A model generated the notes under the pieces. The model saw only the letters and a list, made by a program, of their open reading frames with translations. It was not told the origin of the DNA and searched no databases. A stretch of 8,622 nt of DNA. Source: an uncultured Pseudorhodobacter sp. (GTDB taxonomy: Bacteria; Pseudomonadota; Alphaproteobacteria; Rhodobacterales; Rhodobacteraceae). Position 1 is the stretch's first letter. Each line of letters starts with the position of its first letter. The stretch covers positions 1-8,622 of the forward strand of contig CAMFIX010000108.1 in NCBI GenBank assembly GCA_945952425.1. The letters are read 5' to 3'. Of the stretch, positions 1 through 6,279 are shown in pieces. The position numbers and the translations under genes are program-made.

Positions 1-1
1 G

Positions 2-1000
2 GTGGACATGCCGGCCGAGCCCATGCGTCGGCGCGATCCGGGGCCGATGTCGGTGGCGGTGCGCGAAAGCGCGGTCTCGGTGCAGGAGAGCAGCGATGCG
101 CTGGTCGAGAGCCGTCGGCAGAATGCGGCGGATGCGCGGGAATATCGCGCGGCGCGCGAGGCGGGGCGGGTGATCCTGACCTTGGGACTGGACCAGATCG
201 GCACGGCGGCCTTGCCGCGCGACCGGATGGACCTGGCCGATGTGGGCAGCAATGAGGCGATGGAGGAGCTGAAGGCCTCGATCCGCGAGCGGGGCCAGCG
301 CGAGCCGATTGAAGTGTTTGCGGCGGCCTCGGGTTGGGAGCTGAAGGCGGGCTGGCGGCGGCTGACGGCCCTGCGCCAGTTGCGCGAGGAGACCGGCGAT
401 CCGCGCTTCGATCAGGTGCTGGCGCGGGTGACCTCGGGTGGGGAGGACCGGGCGGGGCTGTACCTGGATATGGTGGAGGAGAATGTCATCCGCCAGGATC
501 TGAGCTTTGCCGAGATGGCGCATATCGCCATCGAGCTGGCGGCCGATCCGGCGGCGGGGGTGGGCTCGGTCGAGGATGCGGTGGGGCGTTTGTATCGCGC
601 CTTGCACAAGGTGAAGCGGTCCTACATCCGGTCCTTCGTGGCGCTGTTGCAGCGGGTCGATCTGCCCTTCCCGCGGGCGGTGCCGCGTGACCTCGGCGTC
701 GATGTGGCGCGGCGGCTGGTGGTAGCCTCGGATGCCGAGATCGCCGGGCTGAAGGCGCGGCTGGCTCGGGCGAGCCGCGAGGACGAGCAGGGGGAGGCCT
801 TGCGGTTGTTCCTGAAGCCGATCACCTCGGATGCGGGCGCCAAGGGGCCGGATCAGAAGTTCGAGTTCCGGGTGGGGGAGGCGAAGGTGACCGCCCGGAA
901 TGGCGAGCTGCGGATTCGCGCGGCGATGGACTTCACGGCGATTGACCGGGCGGCGCTGGATCGTGCCGTGGGTGCCTTTTTGGCGGCGCTGGAGGAATGA
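2..1000 (+). CDS. ParB/RepB-family partition-like protein (probably 5' partial)
   Basis: This is a ParB/Srx-type N-terminal domain protein, a family that usually binds centromere-like DNA in chromosome or plasmid partition. In the visible frame (332 residues from a GTG at the window edge), the ParB-like core lies at about residues 57-150. It includes the GQREPIEVF segment near 98-106 and GWRRL near 117-121. The helical part follows with MVEEN and IRQDLS near 157-167. The C-terminal third is a divergent all-helix/strand region like RepB proteins of Rhodobacterales. The first codon is probably internal: the frame is open to the window edge, no ribosome binding site can be judged, and from memory relatives carry a longer N-terminus. 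No repC follows on the same strand, so this is not a canonical repABC replicon. The gene ends at TGA 998-1000, one base before a strong double palindrome. Family assignment is firm; a true role in DNA segregation is inferred. Confidence 0.82.
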   Translation: MDMPAEPMRRRDPGPMSVAVRESAVSVQESSDALVESRRQNAADAREYRAAREAGRVILTLGLDQIGTAALPRDRMDLADVGSNEAMEELKASIRERGQREPIEVFAAASGWELKAGWRRLTALRQLREETGDPRFDQVLARVTSGGEDRAGLYLDMVEENVIRQDLSFAEMAHIAIELAADPAAGVGSVEDAVGRLYRALHKVKRSYIRSFVALLQRVDLPFPRAVPRDLGVDVARRLVVASDAEIAGLKARLARASREDEQGEALRLFLKPITSDAGAKGPDQKFEFRVGEAKVTARNGELRIRAAMDFTAIDRAALDRAVGAFLAALEE

Positions 1001-1001
1001 C

Positions 1002-1043
1002 GGTTACCGCTCGGTAATTCTCGGCATTTACCGGGCGGTAACC
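1002..1043. promoter_or_regulatory. Two tandem TTACCG-NN-CGGTAA palindromes (operator pair or long hairpin)
   Basis: Two 14-bp palindromes lie 24 bp apart centre to centre: TTACCG-CT-CGGTAA at 1004-1017 and TTACCG-GG-CGGTAA at 1028-1041. Each is a perfect inverted repeat around a 2-bp centre, the style of site bound by dimeric TetR-family repressors. The pair is also symmetric as a whole. Bases 1002-1017 can pair with 1028-1043 as a 16-bp stem containing one G-U pair. There is no T-run after it, which weakens a simple intrinsic-terminator reading. It sits between the ParB-like gene and the metallochaperone gene, so it could control the latter. No TetR gene is visible in the window. Confidence 0.7.
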
Positions 1044-1107
1044 ATATCAAGTCATTGATAATGAAGGATTCGTGTGGGAATCGTGGTGAACGTGCCCCGC
1101 GCGGCTC

Positions 1108-1135
1108 TTGCCAGGCGGCGGGCCCGGGATTACAT
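1108..1135 (+). promoter_or_regulatory. Weak candidate promoter for the metallochaperone gene
   Basis: TTGCCA (1108-1113) and TTACAT (1130-1135) are separated by 16 bp and would start transcription near 1142, just ahead of the ribosome binding site. The -35 match is good (5 of 6) and the -10 match is poor (3 of 6). I see no CueR-type dyad or lengthened 19-20 bp spacer such as copper-sensing MerR regulators use. Transcription starting further upstream, near the double palindrome, is equally possible. Confidence 0.25.
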
Positions 1136-1150
1136 CCGAAAGCGTGCAGT

Positions 1151-1156
1151 AAGGAG
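1151..1156 (+). promoter_or_regulatory. Ribosome binding site fixing the chaperone start
   Basis: AAGGAG lies 7 nt before the ATG at 1164. It is a near-perfect Shine-Dalgarno sequence. It rules out the longer reading frame that begins at 1074, which would add 30 arginine-rich residues unlike any HMA protein. Confidence 0.85.
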
Positions 1157-1163
1157 CTTTCCC

Positions 1164-1352
1164 ATGCAGTTTCACGTCGAAAACATGACCTGTGGCGGCT
1201 GCGTCCGGGGGGTGACCCGGGCCATTCAGTCGGTCGACCCGCAGGCGCAGGTGGCGGCCGATCTCGACAGCCACAAGGTCGAGGTGCAAAGCCAAGCCGC
1301 GCGCGAGGCCCTGGTCAAGGCCTTGGCCGAGGCTGGGTTCGAGGCGGCCTAG
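1164..1352 (+). CDS. Heavy-metal-associated (HMA) domain protein, CopZ-like metallochaperone
   Basis: This 62-residue protein consists of a single HMA (ferredoxin-like beta-alpha-beta-beta-alpha-beta) domain. It carries the metal-binding motif MTCGGC at residues 8-13, with Cys10 and Cys13 as the expected thiolate ligands for Cu(I). Such proteins carry copper in the cytoplasm to P1B-type ATPases or to copper-sensing repressors. The length is typical of stand-alone CopZ/Atx1 proteins. The start is set by AAGGAG at 1151-1156. No copper ATPase or cue/cop regulator is present in the window, so the partner is unknown; Zn or other soft metals cannot be excluded. The stop codon overlaps the stop of the convergent soeC through a shared CTAG. 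Confidence 0.87.
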   Translation: MQFHVENMTCGGCVRGVTRAIQSVDPQAQVAADLDSHKVEVQSQAAREALVKALAEAGFEAA

Positions 1353-2224
1353 CGTTCGCCGTAATAGAGGCCGACCACGTGTTCGGCCTCGGCGAAGAAC
1401 AGCCAGCGTTGGGCGATGGCGCCGGTCAGGTGGATCACTGCGATGACGGCGAAGGTCAGGGGCGACAGCGGCACCAGGAACAGCGCCATCCAGGGCAGGA
1501 TCGACGATCCCCCCAGCGCGATCAGCCGCAAGACCGGCACGTGTTTGCGCGCGACGTGGAAGATCATCTCGCGCATCAGGTAATTCGGCTGGGTGTGCGG
1601 CTGTTCGAAGACCTTGACCGCGCCGATGCGGTCCAGTCCCGTGGCCGTGCCAGTGGTTTCCCCCGCCATATGCAGCGCGAGATCGCCCTTCTGGAAATGG
1701 AAGATCACCGCGAAGGCCAGGGCCAGCGCACCGGCCAGGGCAGGGGTGGACTGGCCCGCCAGAAGCGCGCCGCCGGTCAGGGCATAGCTCAGGAACAACG
1801 CCGGCACCGTCCAGTTGTTCCAGCGCGGCACGGTTTTCAGCTGGGCATAGATCATCGAGGTCGTGCCGACCGTCGCAAAGGCCCCCAGCGCCCCCAGCCA
1901 GCCGATCACCCGGGGCAGGCCAAGGCCGAAGATGTCCGACAGGGCCATCGGTGCCAGGATCAGCAGCGTGGCGACCGCGGCCACCCCCTCGCGCGAGAGC
2001 CAGGAGCTGCGCCACTGGCTGAAGGCCCGCCAGGCGCGCTCGGGGTGGCCGAGGTGGAAGGTCGAGGCCAGAAGCCCGCCGACCGTCAGCCCATAGGCCA
2101 GGCCCCAATGCAAGAAGGCGGTCAGCCCCTGCGGGGTCGGAAACCCTGCGCCGAGGAAGGCCAGAAGCCCCAGGCCCATGCCCGAGAAGGTGGTGAAGAG
2201 GATGACGGAAGGGGCGGGATGCAT
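1349..2224 (-). CDS. soeC: Membrane anchor subunit, DmsC/SoeC family (quinone-linked)
   Basis: A 291-residue, very hydrophobic protein of the DmsC-type anchor family, with about eight predicted membrane helices. The first spans roughly residues 7-27 and the second roughly 33-58; the last ends just before the C-terminus. The loop after helix 2 contains the family signature FHLGHPERAWRAF followed by SWLSREG. In the complex it would hold SoeA/SoeB at the cytoplasmic face of the membrane and exchange electrons with the quinone pool. The ATG at 2224 is chosen because it begins MHPAPSV directly before helix 1 and has GAGG nine bases upstream. A longer frame to 2317 would translate through a hairpin and adds a non-membrane tail. 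It lies 174 nt after soeB, unlike the overlapping genes before it. A DmsC of a true DMSO reductase is the main alternative; the assignment depends on the SoeA evidence. Confidence 0.85.
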   Translation of the reverse strand: MHPAPSVILFTTFSGMGLGLLAFLGAGFPTPQGLTAFLHWGLAYGLTVGGLLASTFHLGHPERAWRAFSQWRSSWLSREGVAAVATLLILAPMALSDIFGLGLPRVIGWLGALGAFATVGTTSMIYAQLKTVPRWNNWTVPALFLSYALTGGALLAGQSTPALAGALALAFAVIFHFQKGDLALHMAGETTGTATGLDRIGAVKVFEQPHTQPNYLMREMIFHVARKHVPVLRLIALGGSSILPWMALFLVPLSPLTFAVIAVIHLTGAIAQRWLFFAEAEHVVGLYYGER

Positions 2225-2253
2225 GGCGGTCAGCCTCGTGCTTGGGACAAGAC

Positions 2254-2278
2254 CCGGGGAGGTTTCACACCTCCCCGG
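2254..2278. terminator. Perfect 10-bp hairpin in the soeB-soeC gap
   Basis: CCGGGGAGGT (2254-2263) and ACCTCCCCGG (2269-2278) form a perfect stem with the five-base loop TTCAC. On the - strand it lies in the soeC leader, 29 nt before the start codon, and no T-run follows it. On the + strand it is followed after about a dozen bases by an A/T-rich stretch (ATATTTATG). It could be a partial terminator or attenuator, an RNA-stability element between soeB and soeC, or an intergenic repeat. Which role applies cannot be decided from sequence. Confidence 0.55.
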
Positions 2279-2288
2279 ACCCCTCCGT

Positions 2289-2317
2289 GAGATATTTATG
2301 CAAATGTGAAAGGGCAA
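2289..2317 (-). promoter_or_regulatory. Weak candidate promoter for soeC
   Basis: Read on the - strand, TTGCCC (2317-2312) and TATCTC (2294-2289) are spaced by 17 bp within the most A/T-rich part of the soeB-soeC gap. A transcript would begin just before the hairpin at 2278-2254. The -35 matches 4 of 6 consensus bases and the -10 matches 3 of 6. It is listed because the gap and hairpin otherwise separate soeC from its partners. Confidence 0.22.
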
Positions 2318-2398
2318 GGGGCGCGCATGGCCACCGGCGCGGGGCAGGGCGGCGGCCGCAGAGGCGGCGAAATCCCCGGTTCGCAGCCAAGGGCGCGC

Positions 2399-3130
2399 TC
2401 ATGACAGTTTGCCCAGCATCTTGTCCAGCCAGCCCGCAAAGCCCGTGGCCTGGATGTCCAGGAGCGGCGCCAGGGGGGAGGTCTCCAGCCGGTCCTTCTT
2501 CCGCGGGGGCAGGTATTTGTTCGAGGGCTTGGTGCCCATCCCCGGCATCAGATCGTAGCCGCCGCGGGCCTCGACCAGGCACGAGACCTTGCTCTCGGGG
2601 TCCGACAGGTCGCCGAAATGCCGCGCTCCGGTCGGGCAGGTGCGGACGCAGGCGGGGATCTGGTCCTCTTCGGGGAGGCTCGTGTCGGTGATCCGGTCGA
2701 CGCAGAGGGTGCATTTCTTCATCACCTTCTCGGTCGGGTCGAGTTCGCGCGCGCCATAGGGGCAGGCCCAGGCGCAAAGGCCGCAGCCGATGCAGGCGGC
2801 CTCGTTCACCAGCACGATGCCATCCTCGCTGCGCTTGAAGCTGGCGCCGGTCGGGCAGACGGTGACGCAGGGCGCATCCGCGCAATGCAGGCAGGAGCGG
2901 GGGAAGTTGATCGTCTGCGCCGCGCCCTCGGCCGGCTGGACGGAATAGGAATGCACCCGGTTCAGAAAGGCGCCCGACGGATCGGCACCATAGGGGTCGG
3001 CGTCGGAAAGCCCATGGCTGTGGTCGTTCCAGCCCTTGCAGGCCGTCACGCAGGCCTGGCACCCGACACAGGTGTCGAGGTCGATCACCAGGCCCAGCTG
3101 TTTCTCGACATGGGTGGGCAGCGAGGTCAT
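2399..3130 (-). CDS. soeB: Four-cluster iron-sulfur electron-transfer subunit, DmsB/SoeB type
   Basis: A 243-residue ferredoxin-like subunit with sixteen cysteines in four motifs, expected to bind four [4Fe-4S] clusters. The motifs are C21-C24-C27-C31 (CVGCQACVTAC), C80-C83-C88-C92, C113-C116-C119-C123 (CIGCGLCAWAC) and C140-C143-C161-C165. It would pass electrons between the molybdenum subunit and the membrane anchor. There is no signal peptide or Tat motif, so it stays in the cytoplasm. Its start codon overlaps the stop of the upstream TfoX-domain gene as ATGA (3130-3127). Its ribosome binding site (AAGG at 3141-3138, 7 nt spacing) is embedded in that gene's lysine-rich tail codons, so the two are very likely translated together. 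Family certainty is high; Soe rather than Dms/Psr/Phs identity comes from the SoeA features. Confidence 0.9.
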   Translation of the reverse strand: MTSLPTHVEKQLGLVIDLDTCVGCQACVTACKGWNDHSHGLSDADPYGADPSGAFLNRVHSYSVQPAEGAAQTINFPRSCLHCADAPCVTVCPTGASFKRSEDGIVLVNEAACIGCGLCAWACPYGARELDPTEKVMKKCTLCVDRITDTSLPEEDQIPACVRTCPTGARHFGDLSDPESKVSCLVEARGGYDLMPGMGTKPSNKYLPPRKKDRLETSPLAPLLDIQATGFAGWLDKMLGKLS

Positions 3131-3450
3131 GGCTTGGCCTTCTTCTTCGGTTTCGGGGGCGGCACGACGAGGGCGAGCGCCCGCAGCGCAGCCATGACGG
3201 GCTCGGGCGCGTCGAGTGCTTCGTCGGCGGCGATATGGGGCTTGGCGCCGGGATAGGGGGGCGCAAGCTCGACCTCGGGCAGGTGGGCGCGGGCTTCGGG
3301 CAGGTTCTTCAGGTAAAGCCGGTCGTCGCAGATCAAAGCCACGACGCGGCCGTCGAGGTAGAGGCCATATTCGCCGAACATCGGCTTGGCGGTCAGCGGC
3401 AGGGGCAGCGCATCGAGCAGGGCGGCGATGGTCTCTTTGCGGGTGCTCAT
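3127..3450 (-). CDS. TfoX/Sxy N-terminal domain protein inside the soe operon
   Basis: A 107-residue protein consisting almost entirely of a TfoX N-terminal domain (about residues 14-95), recognisable by KPMFGEYGLYLDGR and ALICDDRLYLK. It ends in a proline/lysine-rich tail (PPPKPKKKAKP). In gammaproteobacteria Sxy/TfoX proteins have this domain plus a C-terminal one and activate CRP-S competence promoters. Stand-alone N-domain proteins are widespread and mostly uncharacterised. The gene is wedged between soeA and soeB. Its ATG overlaps the soeA stop (ATGA, 3450-3447) and its TGA overlaps the soeB start (ATGA, 3130-3127). AAAGG at 3461-3457 serves as ribosome binding site. Such tight coupling suggests roughly matched production with the enzyme subunits. 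A role in assembly, cofactor insertion or regulation is only inference, and a competence role would be surprising here. Confidence 0.9.
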   Translation of the reverse strand: MSTRKETIAALLDALPLPLTAKPMFGEYGLYLDGRVVALICDDRLYLKNLPEARAHLPEVELAPPYPGAKPHIAADEALDAPEPVMAALRALALVVPPPKPKKKAKP

Positions 3451-6188
3451 CTTATGCCTTTCGCGCGGGCGCTGCCTTGGGGGACGGCGCGGGGGATCGG
3501 GGGGAAGGCGGGGCTGGAGGCCTCGCGGCGGCCGGCGTTTTCGATGCGGACCTTCAGGTCGAACCAGGCGGCCTGGCCCGTCACCGGATCAGAATTCGCC
3601 CAGCGTTGGCCGTCGCCCTTTTCCGGCAGAAGCTCCGAGATCAGGTGGTTCAGCAGGAACCCCTCCTTGGCCTCATGCGCGTCGTCCGAAAGCCCCCAGG
3701 CCCCCTTCCTCTTGCCGATGGCGTTCCAGGTCCAGACGGTGTTTTCGTTCAGCGCGGCCATATGGGCGACCGGCACGGTGATCTGGCCATTGGCCGAGGT
3801 CAGGCGGGCGTAGTCGCCCTCCTTGAAGCCATGCGCCTCCCAAAGCTTGGTCGGCACATAAAGGAAATTCCGCCCCCGGATCTGCCGCAGCCAGGCGTTC
3901 TGCGTGCCCCAGGAGTGATACATGTCCATCGGGCGCTGGGTCAGGGCATGGACCGGATAGGCCTCGTCGGTCGAGGGATACCAGCAGGGCAGGGGGTCCA
4001 TCGCGCGCTTCAGCTGGGGGCGTAAGTGATCGGGCGGCTGGAGGGGGCCCAGCCCCTCGGCGGCCATCTGGAAGCGGCGCATCGGCTCGGACCAGATGTT
4101 GAACAGATAGGGCTGCGGGCTTTCGTAGAACGAGGTTTGCACGGCCCAATTCTGGTAGGTCATGTTCCAGGGCTTGTAGAAGCGGGCGCCCTCGGGGACA
4201 TGGGCCTGGTAGAAGCCGCCATTGGCCTTGTAGGCCTCGATCTGGTTGGGATTGGCCTCGCCACGGCCCTCCGCCGTGCCATCGCCGCGGAAGCCGATCA
4301 GCGGGCCGACACCGGGGCGGCGGATGTGGTTCTGGATGTAATCGGCGTAGTCCTTGAACTTCGGGCTGCCGTCGGGCGCAACCATCGGGGGCAGGCCGAG
4401 GCGGTGGCCGAGGTCCAGGAGCACGGACTGAAAGCCGCGCACGTCGCGGTCGGGAGGGGTGACGGGCCAGCGGATACTGTCTCCCGCCGCGTCGGGTTCG
4501 CTGATCGGGCGGTCCAAGAGGCTGATACAGTCGTGGCGCTCCAGATAGGTCGTGTCGGGCAGGATCAGGTCGGCATAGGCCACCATCTCGGAGGCATAGG
4601 CGTCGGAATAGATGATCCTCGGGATGACATATTCGCCGTCGCGCTGGTCGGTCAGCATCTCCATGACCTTGGCGGTGTTCATCGACGAGTTCCAGGCCAT
4701 GTTGGCCATGTAAAGGAAGAGCGTGTCGATCCGGTAGGGGTCGCCGGCATGGGCGTTCGGGATCAGCATATGCATCAGCCCATGGGCCGAGAACGGGTTC
4801 TCCCAGGTGAAGGCCTTGTCGATCCGCGCGGGCGACCCGTCTTCCTTCAGGGCCAGCTGCTCGGGGGAGCGCACGTAACCGAGGTGAGGGCCCGACAGCG
4901 GCTTGCCGGGTGCGGTGACGAAGTGCGGGGTCGGGTGGGCCTCGACCGGCTTGGGGTAGGGCGGTTTGAAGCGGTAACCGCCGGGGGTCTCGACCGTGCC
5001 GAGGATAATTTGCAAGAGGTGCAGCGCGCGGGCGGTCTGGAAGCCGTTGGCATGGGCGGAAATCCCGCGCATGGCGTGAAAGCTGACGGGGCGGCCGGGC
5101 ATCGTGTTGTGGTGGTCGCCGCGGAAGTCGGTCCACGCGCAATCCAGCGAAATCGCCTGGTTGAAGGCGACCTCGGCGAGTTCCGCCGCCAGGGCACGAA
5201 TGCGGGGCGCCGGGATGCCGCAGCGGGCGGCGACCTTTTCGGGGGCATAGTCGGGCGAAAGATAGCGCGCCGCCATGTGCTGAAAGACCGTGCGGTTGCC
5301 ATTGTAGACCGCGCCGAGGTCGGGCTGCACGCCCTTGCCATCCCAGGGCGCCGGCATCCCCGTGCGGCGGTCGATGACGAAGGGCTGGCTTTCGGCGTTC
5401 TTGACGAAAAGCCCCTTCTCAGGGCCCTCTTCCTGCACCAAGAGCGCCGCATTGGTCCAGCGGGCGAGGTAATCCAGATCGACCTTCCCTGCCTCCAGCA
5501 GGCAATGGATAAGGCTCAGGATCAGGAGACCATCGGTGCCCGGCGTGATGCCGAACCAGTCGTCGGCCACGGCGTTATAGCCGGTGCGGATCGGGTTGAC
5601 GCCGATGACCCTTATGCCGCGCTCCTTCAGCTTGCCCAGGCCGATCTTGATGGGATTGGAGTCGTGATCCTCCGCCACGCCGAAAAGGACGAAAAGCTTG
5701 GTGCGCTCCCAATCCGGCTGACCGAATTCCCAGAAGGCACCGCCCATGGTGTAGATGCCCGCCGCGGCCATATTGACCGAGCAAAACCCGCCATGGGCCG
5801 CGTAATTCGGCGTCCCGAAGGCTTGGGCCCACCAGCCGGTGAAGGACTGCGACTGGTCGCGGCCGGTGAAGAAGGCCAGTTTCTCCGGCGCGGTTTCGCG
5901 CAAGGGTTTCAGCCAGGAGGTCGCCAGCGTCAGCGCCTCGTCCCAGCTGATCTCTTCGAAGGCGCCCGAGCCGCGCGGGCCCACCCGCTTCAACGGCGCC
6001 CGCAGCCGCGAGGGCGCCTTGACCTGCATGATGCCGCTGGCGCCCTTGGCGCAGAGCACGCCCTTGTTGACCGGGTGGTCGCGGTTGCCCTCGATATAGG
6101 TGACCTCCCCGGATTTCAGGTGAACCTGGATGCCGCAACGGCAGGCGCACATGTAGCAGGTCGTGCGGGCGATCTGGGTCTCGGTCAT
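3447..6188 (-). CDS. soeA: Molybdopterin oxidoreductase catalytic subunit, sulfite dehydrogenase (quinone) SoeA-like
   Basis: A 913-residue DMSO-reductase-superfamily enzyme. An N-terminal [4Fe-4S] motif C11-x2-C14-x3-C18-x27-C46 is followed by the Mo-bisPGD domains. The sequence AHGGFCSVN places Cys136 at the expected Mo-ligand position. A C-terminal dinucleotide-binding domain begins around residue 740 (HSWGTQNAWL region). A Cys ligand argues against DmsA-type DMSO reductases, which use Ser, and fits the Soe/Psr/Phs branch. The absence of a Tat twin-arginine signal places it in the cytoplasm. That fits SoeABC, which oxidises sulfite to sulfate and feeds electrons to quinone, rather than exported PsrA/PhsA. 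In heterotrophic Rhodobacterales the sulfite could come from taurine or other sulfonates, or from Sox chemistry. An in-frame ATG at 6242 would add 18 residues but lacks a ribosome binding site. The ATG at 6188 sits directly before the conserved region and overlaps a mini-ORF stop. The C-terminal tail is alanine/proline-rich. The substrate is inferred, not proven. Confidence 0.88.
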   Translation of the reverse strand: MTETQIARTTCYMCACRCGIQVHLKSGEVTYIEGNRDHPVNKGVLCAKGASGIMQVKAPSRLRAPLKRVGPRGSGAFEEISWDEALTLATSWLKPLRETAPEKLAFFTGRDQSQSFTGWWAQAFGTPNYAAHGGFCSVNMAAAGIYTMGGAFWEFGQPDWERTKLFVLFGVAEDHDSNPIKIGLGKLKERGIRVIGVNPIRTGYNAVADDWFGITPGTDGLLILSLIHCLLEAGKVDLDYLARWTNAALLVQEEGPEKGLFVKNAESQPFVIDRRTGMPAPWDGKGVQPDLGAVYNGNRTVFQHMAARYLSPDYAPEKVAARCGIPAPRIRALAAELAEVAFNQAISLDCAWTDFRGDHHNTMPGRPVSFHAMRGISAHANGFQTARALHLLQIILGTVETPGGYRFKPPYPKPVEAHPTPHFVTAPGKPLSGPHLGYVRSPEQLALKEDGSPARIDKAFTWENPFSAHGLMHMLIPNAHAGDPYRIDTLFLYMANMAWNSSMNTAKVMEMLTDQRDGEYVIPRIIYSDAYASEMVAYADLILPDTTYLERHDCISLLDRPISEPDAAGDSIRWPVTPPDRDVRGFQSVLLDLGHRLGLPPMVAPDGSPKFKDYADYIQNHIRRPGVGPLIGFRGDGTAEGRGEANPNQIEAYKANGGFYQAHVPEGARFYKPWNMTYQNWAVQTSFYESPQPYLFNIWSEPMRRFQMAAEGLGPLQPPDHLRPQLKRAMDPLPCWYPSTDEAYPVHALTQRPMDMYHSWGTQNAWLRQIRGRNFLYVPTKLWEAHGFKEGDYARLTSANGQITVPVAHMAALNENTVWTWNAIGKRKGAWGLSDDAHEAKEGFLLNHLISELLPEKGDGQRWANSDPVTGQAAWFDLKVRIENAGRREASSPAFPPIPRAVPQGSARAKGIR

Positions 6189-6214
6189 GCCTTCGGTCTT
6201 TCGCGGTCTTCCAT
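6185..6214 (-). CDS. Possible 9-codon leader ORF coupled to soeA
   Basis: Read on the - strand, GAAGGTG stands 3 nt before an ATG at 6214 that opens the peptide MEDRERPKA. Its TGA (6187-6185) overlaps the soeA ATG at 6188 as ATGA, the same arrangement used at the two later junctions of the operon. The soeA ATG itself has only AAGG one base away, too close to work well. Initiation at the mini-ORF followed by re-initiation at soeA would solve this. There is no homology support and the peptide is probably not functional in itself. Confidence 0.35.
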   Translation of the reverse strand: MEDRERPKA

Positions 6215-6241
6215 CGTCACCTTCGGGCCTGTCCGCGTCCA

Positions 6242-6276
6242 TGGATAGGGCCAGTTTTCCGGGCTTGACCTATCCA
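6242..6276. repeat. 8-bp inverted repeat upstream of soeA
   Basis: TGGATAGG (6242-6249) and CCTATCCA (6269-6276) are perfect inverted copies separated by 19 bp. They could be an operator with widely spaced half-sites or an RNA stem in the soeA leader. The left arm overlaps the alternative upstream ATG of soeA at 6242, which would be masked in an RNA hairpin. Confidence 0.4.
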
Positions 6277-6279
6277 GAG

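Noticed and set aside
1074..1163. N-terminal extension of the metallochaperone from an upstream start
   Set aside because: The ATG at 1164 has an ideal AAGGAG and opens directly into the HMA domain; the extension is arginine-rich and not family-like.
1169..1184. parS-like sequence GTTTCACGT-C-GAAAAC at the start of the metallochaperone gene, near the ParB-like gene
   Set aside because: The first nine bases match the parS consensus, but an extra base breaks the dyad and the codons simply encode QFHVEN, normal for the HMA domain. Probably chance.
1055..2290. Open frame of 411 codons on the + strand running from upstream of the metallochaperone through soeC
   Set aside because: It overlaps the metallochaperone in another frame and is antisense to soeC. 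Its product is a Gln/Arg/Gly-rich sequence without a domain.
2355..2368. Small GCCGC-AGAG-GCGGC stem in the soeB-soeC gap
   Set aside because: Five pairs of G/C in GC-rich DNA are expected by chance, and no T-run follows.
2265..3266. Open frame of 333 codons on the - strand overlapping soeB
   Set aside because: It is out of frame with the cysteine-rich soeB and gives an Arg/Pro-rich product; a frame shadow.
4026..6248. Long open frame (740 codons) on the + strand
   Set aside because: It lies wholly antisense to soeA and has the Gly/Ala/Val/Asp-rich composition of a mirrored GC-rich gene, with no recognisable domain. soeA on the other strand is unmistakable.
6262..6275. TTGACC followed by TATCC on the + strand in the soeA-bluB gap
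   Set aside because: The two boxes are adjacent, not 16-18 bp apart, and no + strand gene follows.
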